The notes under the pieces were generated by a model that saw only the letters and a program-made list of their open reading frames with translations, had not been told where the DNA came from and did no database searches. DNA of 12,090 nucleotides from Candidatus Sericytochromatia bacterium (GTDB lineage: Bacteria > Cyanobacteriota > Sericytochromatia > UBA7694). The stretch lies in contig CAJYHH010000140.1 of NCBI GenBank assembly GCA_913773825.1, positions 1 through 12,090 of the forward strand. Direction: 5' to 3'. Positions 6,070 through 12,090 of this stretch are shown here, piece after piece (the stretch's first letter is position 1; the number at the start of each line of letters is the position of its first letter). A program made the position numbers and the translations under genes.

Positions 6070-6122
6070 TTGGGATGTCTTCAGCTTGCAAGACTATGCT
6101 GAATCTTAGGCAAAAACGTTAA

Positions 6123-6139
6123 GGCTTTAAACAAGTCTA
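6123..6139 (-). repeat. Left copy of a 17-bp inverted repeat
   Basis: Read on the minus strand this is TAGACTTGTTTAAAGCC, identical to the plus-strand sequence at 7992-8008. It lies 41 bases before the ATG at 6181, in the 206-bp gap after the LysR pair. No clear promoter is seen around it. Confidence 0.7.
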
Positions 6140-6180
6140 AAACTCAAACGCCATCAGTCAGCGGCGAAAGGAGCTCGAAG

Positions 6181-7020
6181 ATGTATCTGAACTTTTTACC
6201 TGAGGTAGTCGCTTTACGCAGCCGTCATGCGCCTTCCGGACAAGGGCTGGAGTTACGAGATGCTCTGATGCTGGTTGCTTGTGTTGCATCTAACTACTTG
6301 CCTGCAGGGCGTGAACCAGACCGTTTGTCCTGGCTACCGCAGGGCTGGTTGGTGGGGCGTGCAATTGGCCAGCGGCGCGCTTTAAGAAGTGCTCTTTCTC
6401 TAAAAGATATGACTTTATTGTTGTTAGATCATGAAACGCCAATTGCCAGTTTGCCTTTAATTGGTTTAAGCCTTGAAGAAGCGCTGATCTGGCTGGAAAA
6501 AATGCTGGCAGAGTCCCTGCCTAAAGGCTATGCGCGCCCTTTGCGTCGTTGGGAAAAAGCACCTGCGTTCAATCCTCCGCTCTTTAGTATTTTGCCAGAG
6601 CGCTTAGCCGAGCTTAGTATTTGGTTTAGCCGTGCCCAGTTTTTGTTTGAAGAGCTGTCCCGTCAAGCTGGGAGTTCACCGATTCGTTGTAACCCCAGCG
6701 GTGGCGATTTAAGTTTTCATCAGCAATTGCCTGAGCTCAGCCTGGAAATTGGTTTTTCAGTCGGAGACGGAGCTTATCGCACCCCTTATTTTTACATTAC
6801 GCCCTGGCCAGTCCCGCCACAGGCAGCAGAGATTGCTGCCGCTTTGCCCTTAGGGCACTGGCATAATCAAGGTTGGAAAGGGGCCGTTGTAACGCTCAAT
6901 CAACTGAGTGGAGTTGCTGAAAAACCCAGCGAGCAGGTTCGCGAACTCAGAAAATTCTTTTTAAAAGTCCGCCAGGACTTATATGACGCATCCATTGGCA
7001 AGTGGCGTTTACTAGGTTAA
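6181..7020 (+). CDS. Uncharacterised protein, distantly DUF5996-like
   Basis: A 279-residue cytosolic protein with no signal peptide. The start is fixed by AAAGGAG seven bases upstream of ATG 6181. From memory, the C-terminal half matches the layout of an uncharacterised bacterial family related to DUF5996: PIRC-NPSGGDLSF (167-179), IGFSVGDGAYRTPYFYITPW (190-209) and GHWHNQGWKGAVV (225-237). In the relatives I recall, the first block reads WPHHFD, whereas here it is NPSGGD, so the paired histidines are missing. The N-terminal half has a DMTLLLLD strand (76-83) and a helix LSLEEALIWLEKML (97-109), also as in that family. Function is unknown, and the homology claim needs a profile search. It is followed 66 bp later by the nuclease gene in the same direction; the two could be co-transcribed, and 17-bp inverted repeats flank the pair. 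Confidence 0.75.
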   Translation: MYLNFLPEVVALRSRHAPSGQGLELRDALMLVACVASNYLPAGREPDRLSWLPQGWLVGRAIGQRRALRSALSLKDMTLLLLDHETPIASLPLIGLSLEEALIWLEKMLAESLPKGYARPLRRWEKAPAFNPPLFSILPERLAELSIWFSRAQFLFEELSRQAGSSPIRCNPSGGDLSFHQQLPELSLEIGFSVGDGAYRTPYFYITPWPVPPQAAEIAAALPLGHWHNQGWKGAVVTLNQLSGVAEKPSEQVRELRKFFLKVRQDLYDASIGKWRLLG

Positions 7021-7039
7021 AATAAGTTTAAGGCAGCAT

Positions 7040-7070
7040 CAGTTAAGTCAGGCTGCTAATGACTAACCTG
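7040..7070 (+). promoter_or_regulatory. Stem-loop just before the nuclease ribosome site
   Basis: CAGTTAAGTCA (7040-7050) pairs with TGACTAACCTG (7060-7070), with small bulges, around the loop GGCTGCTAA. It ends four bases before the GAGGAA ribosome site. No T-run follows, so it may affect message stability or translation, but it could be incidental. Confidence 0.3.
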
Positions 7071-7086
7071 TAGCGAGGAATTTGCT

Positions 7087-7953
7087 ATGTCTTTTTCTCT
7101 GCGGATCAGCGCAGCAATGGCCGGCCTGGGGGCGATGCTGAGTTTTTTACATCCCGCGCCAGCCCAAGCCTGGTGGGAAACGGGCCATATGCTTACCGCC
7201 CAGGTGGCCTATGACAACCTCAAGCCTGAAGTGCGAGCTAAAGCTGATAAGCTGATTGCCTATCTTGACAATACCGAGCCCGATGCTTCCCGGCATCATT
7301 TTGTTCCTGTTTCTGTCTGGATGGATGAAACTAAAGCCCGTGGTTTAAACGCCTTTAACGAATGGCATTACATTAATATTCCCTATAATCCTGAAGGCCT
7401 CGCCAAAGTGGTGGATGCCAAAGATACCAATATTGTCGCCGTGATCCAAACCATGGCGGCAACCCTCAAAGACCCTCGCACCAGTGACTTTGAAAAAGCC
7501 TTTGCTTTGCGGATTCTGCTGCATTTATTTGGCGATATTCATCAGCCTTATCATGCTGTCGGCAAAGTCAGCCATGAACATCCTGAAGGGGATTTAGGCG
7601 GTAATCGCACACCGGTGGTCTATCCTAATATGAAAAACATTCATGCTTTTTGGGACAGCACAGCGGGCTTATTCCCTGAAGTTAAACCCCCGGACTGGCA
7701 AAAGCAGATCCCTGGTTTATCAGCACAGTTACAAAAACAGCACCCCCGCGCTGGAGTTGTTACTCAGTTAGAGTTTGCACCCCAGGCCTGGGCTGAAGAA
7801 AGTTATAAGCTGGCTGTCAAACATGGCTATGAGACCCTACCGGCTGAAGGCAAAGTTGACCAGGCCTATATTAAAAAAGCCCAGGAAATCTGCGCTGAGC
7901 GCTTAGCTTTAGGTGGGTACCGCCTGGCTGAACTGCTAAACGGGAGCCTTTAA
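7087..7953 (+). CDS. Secreted S1/P1-type zinc nuclease
   Basis: A 288-residue exported endonuclease of the S1/P1 family, enzymes that cut single-stranded DNA and RNA and often remove 3'-phosphates, using three zinc ions. A GAGGAA ribosome site lies six bases upstream of the ATG. The signal peptide ends PAPAQA, and cleavage after A28 makes W29 the new N-terminus, where the family uses the terminal Trp as a metal ligand. The remaining ligands fit the P1 spacing: H34 (W1/H6 pattern), D80 in WMD, H94 in EWHYINIP, H146, D150 and H156 in LHLFGDIHQPYH, and H186 and D190 in IHAFWD. GDLGGN (169-173) is also typical. The ligand set is complete, so activity is expected. Likely roles are scavenging nucleotides or phosphate outside the cytoplasm. 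It may share a transcript with the gene at 6181. Confidence 0.93.
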   Translation: MSFSLRISAAMAGLGAMLSFLHPAPAQAWWETGHMLTAQVAYDNLKPEVRAKADKLIAYLDNTEPDASRHHFVPVSVWMDETKARGLNAFNEWHYINIPYNPEGLAKVVDAKDTNIVAVIQTMAATLKDPRTSDFEKAFALRILLHLFGDIHQPYHAVGKVSHEHPEGDLGGNRTPVVYPNMKNIHAFWDSTAGLFPEVKPPDWQKQIPGLSAQLQKQHPRAGVVTQLEFAPQAWAEESYKLAVKHGYETLPAEGKVDQAYIKKAQEICAERLALGGYRLAELLNGSL

Positions 7954-7991
7954 GTCGTTCTGAGCTCTGAGCGATGGGCAAATTCAAAGAC

Positions 7992-8008
7992 TAGACTTGT
8001 TTAAAGCC
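7992..8008 (+). repeat. Right copy of a 17-bp inverted repeat
   Basis: TAGACTTGTTTAAAGCC is the exact reverse complement of 6123-6139, 1.85 kb away. Together the copies enclose the genes at 6181 and 7087. This copy lies 31 bases before the next ATG at 8040 and overlaps the heat-shock-like motif described there. Confidence 0.7.
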
Positions 8009-8021
8009 CACACTCCCATAG
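7996..8021 (+). promoter_or_regulatory. Promoter-like motif CTTGTTT-N11-TCCCATAG
   Basis: CTTGTTTAAAG is followed by TCCCATAG (8014-8021), 18 bases before ATG 8040. An almost identical pair occurs upstream of lon. It resembles the sigma-32 consensus CTTGAAA-N13-14-CCCCATNT, though the 11-base spacing is short. It is the only promoter candidate seen for this gene. Confidence 0.25.
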
Positions 8022-8039
8022 CCCAACGCTGCTTATCCT

Positions 8040-9059
8040 ATGCCGGCTCAATTTGACATCATTTTGCAAAAGCAGAACCTCGGCCCACATGCCCAGGTGC
8101 ACCCTGCCATGCATATGCCATCACATGGGGAATATCTGGTTGAGTTACTGGTCAGAGGGGGGCTGAAATCAGGCTTAATGTTTGGCCTGGATGACTTTGC
8201 CTATAGCTCGCCCTTACTCAATCAAAGCGCTGCTGAAATCTTAATTGTCTGTGGAGCAGATCAGCATTTTCGCGCTGAGTTTGCTCGTGGCTGGCAGCAG
8301 CTTAAGCGTGCTTATGCTTTAAAAGTGTTAATTGTCAGCGAGCCAATTTATAGCCCGCTGGCGTTTTATCTCAATCCCCAGGTCAACGCTGAAGTCCATC
8401 ATCAGCAAATGCTTGAAATCTTCGAGCCTGACATAGTGCTTTATCTCAGTCGTTTTGATGTTTTAGAAGCCCAAAAGCGACATCCACAGATCACGCCTAT
8501 TTTGTATTCACTGGCGGATCCTGGCTTAATCACCGAAACTGTTTTGCCCTGGCAAAAAAAAGAAAAAACGCTGCTGTATCTGGGTAAATCAGATGCCTGG
8601 GTCTACGCTCGCAGCGCTGCTGACGCTATGCCCAGGATTCAGCAGCTCGATTATTTTGTTAAGCAAAAGCGGGTTTTATTTGCCTGGAGCCAGAATCAAT
8701 TTAGTTTTAGGCAATGTTATAGCGTGGTCAATCAATTTTGTTTTCAACTGCAATTGCGCTCAGGCTATGCTTTTCATACCGCCCGCACCGTTCAATCTGC
8801 TTTACTGGGCAGTATTCCTGTGATTGTGTTGCATCGCGATGAATGGCCAATTTTGCAAATTGAAGCCCCTTTTGCCAAACCAGATCGTAATTTATTGCTG
8901 GGCTTTGAAGATGCCTTAGATGAGCTGATAGAAAAACTGCATGATGATCAGTTAACGAGCCAGATTCAGACCCGTCTGAGTGAGTTGTTAAGCGCCGGCA
9001 CGATTCGGCAAGGGGTTGCGGCTTTACTTGAGCAGGTCGAAGCCAGACTTGGCGCTTAG
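8040..9059 (+). CDS. Putative GT-B-like glycosyltransferase
   Basis: A 339-residue soluble protein with no signal peptide or membrane span. Assignment is tentative. The C-terminal segment SGYAFHTARTVQSALLGSIP (241-260) followed by VIVLHRDEWP resembles the nucleotide-sugar-binding half of GT-B enzymes of the exostosin/CgeB type, where an ExxxxG-IPV pattern is common. Alternating strands and helices earlier (AEILIVCGADQ, LKVLIVSEPIY, DIVLYLSRFD, KTLLYLGKSD) fit two Rossmann-like domains. Near the N-terminus four histidines recur every fourth residue (H17, H21, H25, H29). The start codon has no Shine-Dalgarno site. Substrate and role are unknown. It stands between the nuclease and lon, each with separate promoter-like signals, so no operon is implied. 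Confidence 0.65.
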   Translation: MPAQFDIILQKQNLGPHAQVHPAMHMPSHGEYLVELLVRGGLKSGLMFGLDDFAYSSPLLNQSAAEILIVCGADQHFRAEFARGWQQLKRAYALKVLIVSEPIYSPLAFYLNPQVNAEVHHQQMLEIFEPDIVLYLSRFDVLEAQKRHPQITPILYSLADPGLITETVLPWQKKEKTLLYLGKSDAWVYARSAADAMPRIQQLDYFVKQKRVLFAWSQNQFSFRQCYSVVNQFCFQLQLRSGYAFHTARTVQSALLGSIPVIVLHRDEWPILQIEAPFAKPDRNLLLGFEDALDELIEKLHDDQLTSQIQTRLSELLSAGTIRQGVAALLEQVEARLGA

Positions 9060-9098
9060 CCCCTTCATTCCTGACTAATCCAACATCAGTATAAAGTG

Positions 9099-9126
9099 CT
9101 TGTTTTAAGTAGCATACATCCCATGG
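9099..9126 (+). promoter_or_regulatory. Heat-shock-like promoter motif upstream of lon
   Basis: CTTGTTTTAAG (9099-9109) and TCCCATGG (9119-9126) have 13 bases between the CTTGTTT and the second box, the spacing used by sigma-32. Four of seven and five of seven fixed positions match. Lon is a classical heat-shock gene, so the position is sensible, but the match is partial and the lineage may not use sigma-32. Confidence 0.3.
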
Positions 9127-9147
9127 TATTTAAACCTTCCAAGACAT

Positions 9148-9153
9148 TATAAT
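9148..9153 (+). promoter_or_regulatory. -10 box of lon
   Basis: A perfect TATAAT lies 34 bases before the ATG. Transcription would start near 9160, leaving a 28-base leader that contains AAGGA (9173-9177). No good -35 hexamer is visible at 16-18 bases upstream. The box also argues against the in-frame TTG at 9155, which would lie before the transcript begins. Confidence 0.5.
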
Positions 9154-9187
9154 CTTGGCACATCCTCACACTAAGGACACCGCAATC

Positions 9188-11668
9188 ATGGCTCAAAAAC
9201 AACTCGACAAAGATCTTGAACAGGCCGCTGGCGTAGATTCCGAAAACAAAACCGAAAAACAGGACAAGACTGCTTTTAATCCTGAAAATGACTTTCCTTC
9301 ACGTCCCGGCAGTGAACTGGTTGTTGTAAACGAGATTCTTCCCGATAAACTCAGCATTATTCCGATTGAACCGAGACCGATTTTTCCCAATGTTTTGACT
9401 CCGTTTACTTTTGCTGGTGAACGCGTAATCGAACTGCTTAAAGATGCCTGGGAAAACCAAAACCGCCTCTTTGGCGTGGCAATGATTAAAAACAAAGACG
9501 ATCAGGATTATTTTGCTTCAGAGCTTCATGAAGTTGGGACGATTCTCAAAATCTACAAAGTTAATATGCCTGAAGACAATGTGATTCAGATTTTGGCTCA
9601 GGGCATTCAGCGCTTTTCAAAAGTGCGAAATGTTCAGGCGGAGCCTTATCCGCGCTGGGAAGTACGTTATCACTATGAGCCGCAGGCAAAGCCAAGCGAA
9701 GAGCAAAAAGCCTATGCAATGGCGATTATGTCAAATGTCAAAGAGCTGCTGCGCCGCAATCCGCTGATGCAGGAATCCGTTAAGCTGATGCTCTCTCAGC
9801 TGACCTTTGACAATTATTTGATGATGATGGATATTGTCGCCTCTGTGATCGGTGCAGACTCTGACAAACTTCAGGATTTGCTTGAGACTTTTGACGTTGA
9901 GCGTCGTTCTGAAAAGCTCTTGCTTTTGCTTAAAGAAGAGCTTGAATTGATGAATCTTCAGGACAAAATCCAGAATCAGATCGAAGAAAAAATCAATAAA
10001 CAACAAAAAGACTTTTTACTGCGTGAGCAGCTTAAAGCCATTAAGCAAGAACTGGGCTTAGAAAAAGACGATAAAACCACTGAAGTTGAAAAAATTGAGA
10101 ACAGATTAAAAGATCTGGTCTTAACTCCAGAAGCTTCAAAAGTGGTGAACGAAGAGCTGGATAAGCTGCGCATGCTCGATAAAAACTCGCCAGAGTATCA
10201 TGTCACGCGTAATTATCTGGATACTTTAACCGAGTTGCCCTGGGGTAAGTATTCTCGCGATAAAGTGGATTTACGTCGGGCTCGCCAGGTGCTGAACCGC
10301 CGTCATTATGGGCTTGATGACGTCAAAGAGCGCATTCTGGAGTTTATTGCCACTCTCAAGAAAAAAGGTAAATTAGGCGGAACAATTATCTGCTTAGTCG
10401 GCCCGCCTGGGGTAGGTAAAACCTCAATTGGCCAATCCATTGCAGATGCTTTAGGCCGGCCCTTTTTCAGACTGTCAGTTGGCGGCATGCGCGATGAAGC
10501 TGAAATTAAAGGCCATCGCCGGACTTATATCGGTGCTATGCCGGGTAAGTTTATTCAGGCTTTGCGCCGAACGGGTACTTCTAACCCGGTGATTATGCTG
10601 GATGAAATTGACAAAATCGGCATAGGCTTTAGAGGAGATCCGGCTTCAGCGCTGTTGGAAGTGCTGGATCCTGAGCAGAACGAAAACTTTCTGGATCACT
10701 ACCTCGACGTGCGTTATGACTTGTCTAAAGTGATGTTTATTACTACGGCTAACCAGCTCGATACCATTCCTGGGCCACTGTTAGACCGTATGGAAGTGAT
10801 TCATCTGGCGGGTTATATCCTCGAAGAAAAAGTCCAGATTGCCCGTCGTTACCTGATTCCGCATCAGCGTGATGAACACGGCTTAACTGAAGACGAAATC
10901 AAAATTTCAGATGCGGCTCTGCGTCTTCTGATTGATGCTTATGCTCGTGAAGCCGGGGTGCGTAATCTAGAAAACCAGATCAAAAAAATCATGCGTCGCG
11001 TGACGCTTGAAATTGCCGAGAAAAAGCAGCAGACTTTTAGCATTACGCCGCGCAATCTCGACAAGTATCTGGGTAAGCCACGCTTTACGCCTGAAGAGCT
11101 GTATGACGAACCGATTGCGGGTGTTACATTAGGTCTGGCCTGGACCGCGATGGGTGGCGCAATGCTGCATATTGAAGCCACTGCCATTGCCGCGGCAAAA
11201 GGGGCTGCGGGCTTTAAACAAACCGGCCAGCTCGGTGACGTAATGAAAGAATCGGCCCAAATCGCTTATTCATATGTGCAGGCTTTGCTTGATGAACAAC
11301 AAGATAGCCATAAAGGCTTCTTTGATAAACATCGGGTGCACTTACACGTGCCAGAAGGCGCAACACCCAAAGACGGCCCGTCAGCAGGGATTACGATGGC
11401 TTTGGCCCTTTATTCTCTGGCAACCGATCAGCCTTTGCCCAGACGCCTGGCGATGACCGGTGAGCTGACCTTAACAGGTAAAGTATTACCGATTGGCGGC
11501 GTCCGTGAAAAAACAATTGCGGCCAAACGTGTCAAAATCTCAGAGCTGATTTTCCCGCTTGCAAATAAGCGCGATTTTGACGCTTTGCCAGATTATATTC
11601 GCAAAGGTCTGACAGTGCACTTTGTCAGGTACTTCCACGAAGTACTGGATATCGTCTACCAGCCTTAA
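9188..11668 (+). CDS. lon: ATP-dependent Lon protease
   Basis: An 826-residue cytoplasmic AAA+ serine protease that degrades misfolded and regulatory proteins as a hexamer. ATG 9188 is chosen over an in-frame TTG at 9155 because AAGGA precedes it and a -10 box overlaps the TTG region. The order of domains is complete: a charged low-complexity extension (about 1-50), the substrate-binding LAN domain (about 51-255, starting LSIIPIEPRPIFPN), a coiled helical part rich in Lys and Glu (about 256-350), the AAA+ module and the protease. Walker A GPPGVGKT is at 405-412 and Walker B IMLDEID contains D472 and E473. The catalytic dyad is S732 (DGPSAG) and K775 (GGVREKT), 43 residues apart as in E. coli. 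About 50 extra N-terminal residues account for its length beyond the 784 of E. coli Lon. No clp genes are adjacent. Confidence 0.97.
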   Translation: MAQKQLDKDLEQAAGVDSENKTEKQDKTAFNPENDFPSRPGSELVVVNEILPDKLSIIPIEPRPIFPNVLTPFTFAGERVIELLKDAWENQNRLFGVAMIKNKDDQDYFASELHEVGTILKIYKVNMPEDNVIQILAQGIQRFSKVRNVQAEPYPRWEVRYHYEPQAKPSEEQKAYAMAIMSNVKELLRRNPLMQESVKLMLSQLTFDNYLMMMDIVASVIGADSDKLQDLLETFDVERRSEKLLLLLKEELELMNLQDKIQNQIEEKINKQQKDFLLREQLKAIKQELGLEKDDKTTEVEKIENRLKDLVLTPEASKVVNEELDKLRMLDKNSPEYHVTRNYLDTLTELPWGKYSRDKVDLRRARQVLNRRHYGLDDVKERILEFIATLKKKGKLGGTIICLVGPPGVGKTSIGQSIADALGRPFFRLSVGGMRDEAEIKGHRRTYIGAMPGKFIQALRRTGTSNPVIMLDEIDKIGIGFRGDPASALLEVLDPEQNENFLDHYLDVRYDLSKVMFITTANQLDTIPGPLLDRMEVIHLAGYILEEKVQIARRYLIPHQRDEHGLTEDEIKISDAALRLLIDAYAREAGVRNLENQIKKIMRRVTLEIAEKKQQTFSITPRNLDKYLGKPRFTPEELYDEPIAGVTLGLAWTAMGGAMLHIEATAIAAAKGAAGFKQTGQLGDVMKESAQIAYSYVQALLDEQQDSHKGFFDKHRVHLHVPEGATPKDGPSAGITMALALYSLATDQPLPRRLAMTGELTLTGKVLPIGGVREKTIAAKRVKISELIFPLANKRDFDALPDYIRKGLTVHFVRYFHEVLDIVYQP

Positions 11669-11699
11669 GTTTTTAAATGTTTAAGTCTTTTAGTCTCTA

Positions 11700-11750
11700 A
11701 ATCAACAGGGCCAAAGTGGCATAATTTATACCGCTTTGGCCCTGTTGATT
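11700..11750. terminator. Long stem-loop between lon and the channel gene
   Basis: AATCAACAGGGCCAAAG (11700-11716) pairs perfectly with its complement at 11734-11750. A G-U and two G-C pairs extend the stem to 20 pairs around an 11-base AT-rich loop. It lies 31 bases after the lon stop, between convergent genes, and could end transcription from both sides. Neither strand has a clean T-run directly after the stem, so termination strength is uncertain and a dispersed palindromic element is an alternative. Confidence 0.55.
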
Positions 11751-11778
11751 ATTGAATCTTATGTGTCTAACGGGTTGA

Positions 11779-11800
11779 TTATGCACCTGTTATGCACCTG
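11779..11800. repeat. Tandem 11-bp repeat TTATGCACCTG x2
   Basis: Two exact copies abut at 11779-11789 and 11790-11800, just after the 3' end of the channel gene. Each begins TTATGCACC, one base from the DnaA-box consensus TTATNCACA. A separate GTTGATTAT occurs at 11744-11752 and at 11774-11782, so this gap contains layered direct repeats. Confidence 0.7.
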
Positions 11801-11809
11801 ATTTTTTCA

Positions 11810-12090
11810 TCAGTCTGAATCAGCAAAATGAGTTCCGCAGATTTTGCAAAAACGGGCGTCAGGCTCACGGGTTGCGGCTCGGCATGCTGGACAGGGCGGA
11901 ATGGTAAAAGACGGCTGATTCGGTTGATTGCGCAGATGAGCTAATTCAACGGTCACAATCCCGGTTGGCACCGCCAGAATAGCATAGCCTGTAATCATAA
12001 TTAACGAAGATAAAGCCTGACCGGGCACGGTTTTAGGGGCTATATCCCCATAGCCCACGGTTGTGAGCGTGACAATGGCCCAATAAATAC
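11810..12090 (-). CDS. Potassium channel protein, C-terminal part with zinc ribbon (partial)
   Basis: The gene enters from the right edge, so its N-terminus is missing; 92 residues are visible before the TGA. YWAIVTLTTVGYGDIAP is the pore helix and K+ selectivity filter (TVGYGD). A hydrophobic segment, SSLIMITGYAILAVPTGIVT, forms the last transmembrane helix (S6 or TM2) and includes the usual glycine and PTG hinges. A cytoplasmic tail follows with CPAC and, 13 residues on, CKIC followed by GTHF, a four-cysteine zinc-ribbon pattern. From memory, similar ribbons occur in many bacterial six-helix ion-transporter proteins of the Kv-like type, so the missing part probably holds a voltage-sensor domain; this cannot be seen. 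It is convergent with lon. Confidence 0.88.
   Translation of the reverse strand, partial: IYWAIVTLTTVGYGDIAPKTVPGQALSSLIMITGYAILAVPTGIVTVELAHLRNQPNQPSFTIPPCPACRAATREPDARFCKICGTHFADSD

Noticed and set aside
6181..7953. Toxin-antitoxin or defence pair made of the uncharacterised protein and the nuclease
   Set aside because: The nuclease has a signal peptide and all family zinc ligands, so it acts outside the cytoplasm; nothing marks the partner as an immunity protein.
9155..9187. TTG start for lon
   Set aside because: It lies two bases after a perfect TATAAT, so it would not be in the transcript; ATG 9188 has an AAGGA site.
9731..10173. Antisense open frames opposite lon
   Set aside because: They follow the codon pattern of lon on the other strand, have no ribosome sites and encode no recognisable domains.
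1..12090. CRISPR array, prophage, insertion sequence, tRNA or rRNA
   Set aside because: No regularly spaced repeats, transposase, integrase or structural RNA signatures were seen on either strand.

Overview
The window is ordinary chromosomal DNA of a bacterium with moderate GC content, judged by eye. Several features point to a free-living, oxygen-using, probably diderm cell. Two proteins carry Sec signal peptides ending in A-Q-A, several genes have good Shine-Dalgarno sites, and there is a haem-dependent tryptophan dioxygenase. I cannot name the phylum. My weak impression is a little-studied lineage, possibly a non-photosynthetic relative of the Cyanobacteria. No phage, transposase, CRISPR array, rRNA or tRNA is visible.

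Left part (1-3914). The end of a secreted cysteine-containing protein is followed by a secreted metallo-beta-lactamase-fold hydrolase with all metal ligands, then a small unrecognised protein. These three read rightwards. They meet a leftward operon of three genes joined by 4-bp ATGA overlaps: tryptophan 2,3-dioxygenase, a short-chain dehydrogenase (SDR) whose catalytic YxxxK is replaced, and a Fur-family metalloregulator with a histidine-rich tail. The dioxygenase appears to be transcribed from a perfect TATAAT box placed so that transcription starts at the ATG, giving a leaderless message.

Middle part (3915-6180). A 294-bp divergent region holds a CRP/FNR-like palindrome, an 11-bp-phased direct repeat and other inverted repeats. 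It separates the dioxygenase operon from two rightward LysR-type regulators, which overlap by one base. The layout suggests that the LysR pair controls the tryptophan operon. Behind the second regulator lies a 74-base imperfect hairpin of about 33 base pairs.

Right part (6181-12090). A protein of uncharacterised family and a secreted S1/P1 nuclease lie between two perfect 17-bp inverted repeats. Next come a putative GT-B-like glycosyltransferase and Lon protease. The part of the second 17-mer that reads CTTGTTTAAAG recurs almost unchanged upstream of lon. In both places it is followed by TCCCATRG, which resembles a heat-shock promoter. Lon ends at a long perfect stem-loop. A leftward potassium-channel gene with a C-terminal zinc ribbon runs off the window.

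I found no clearly new multi-gene system. The points most worth pursuing are the dioxygenase/degenerate-SDR/Fur operon with its promoter region, the 17-bp inverted repeat, and the 74-base hairpin.
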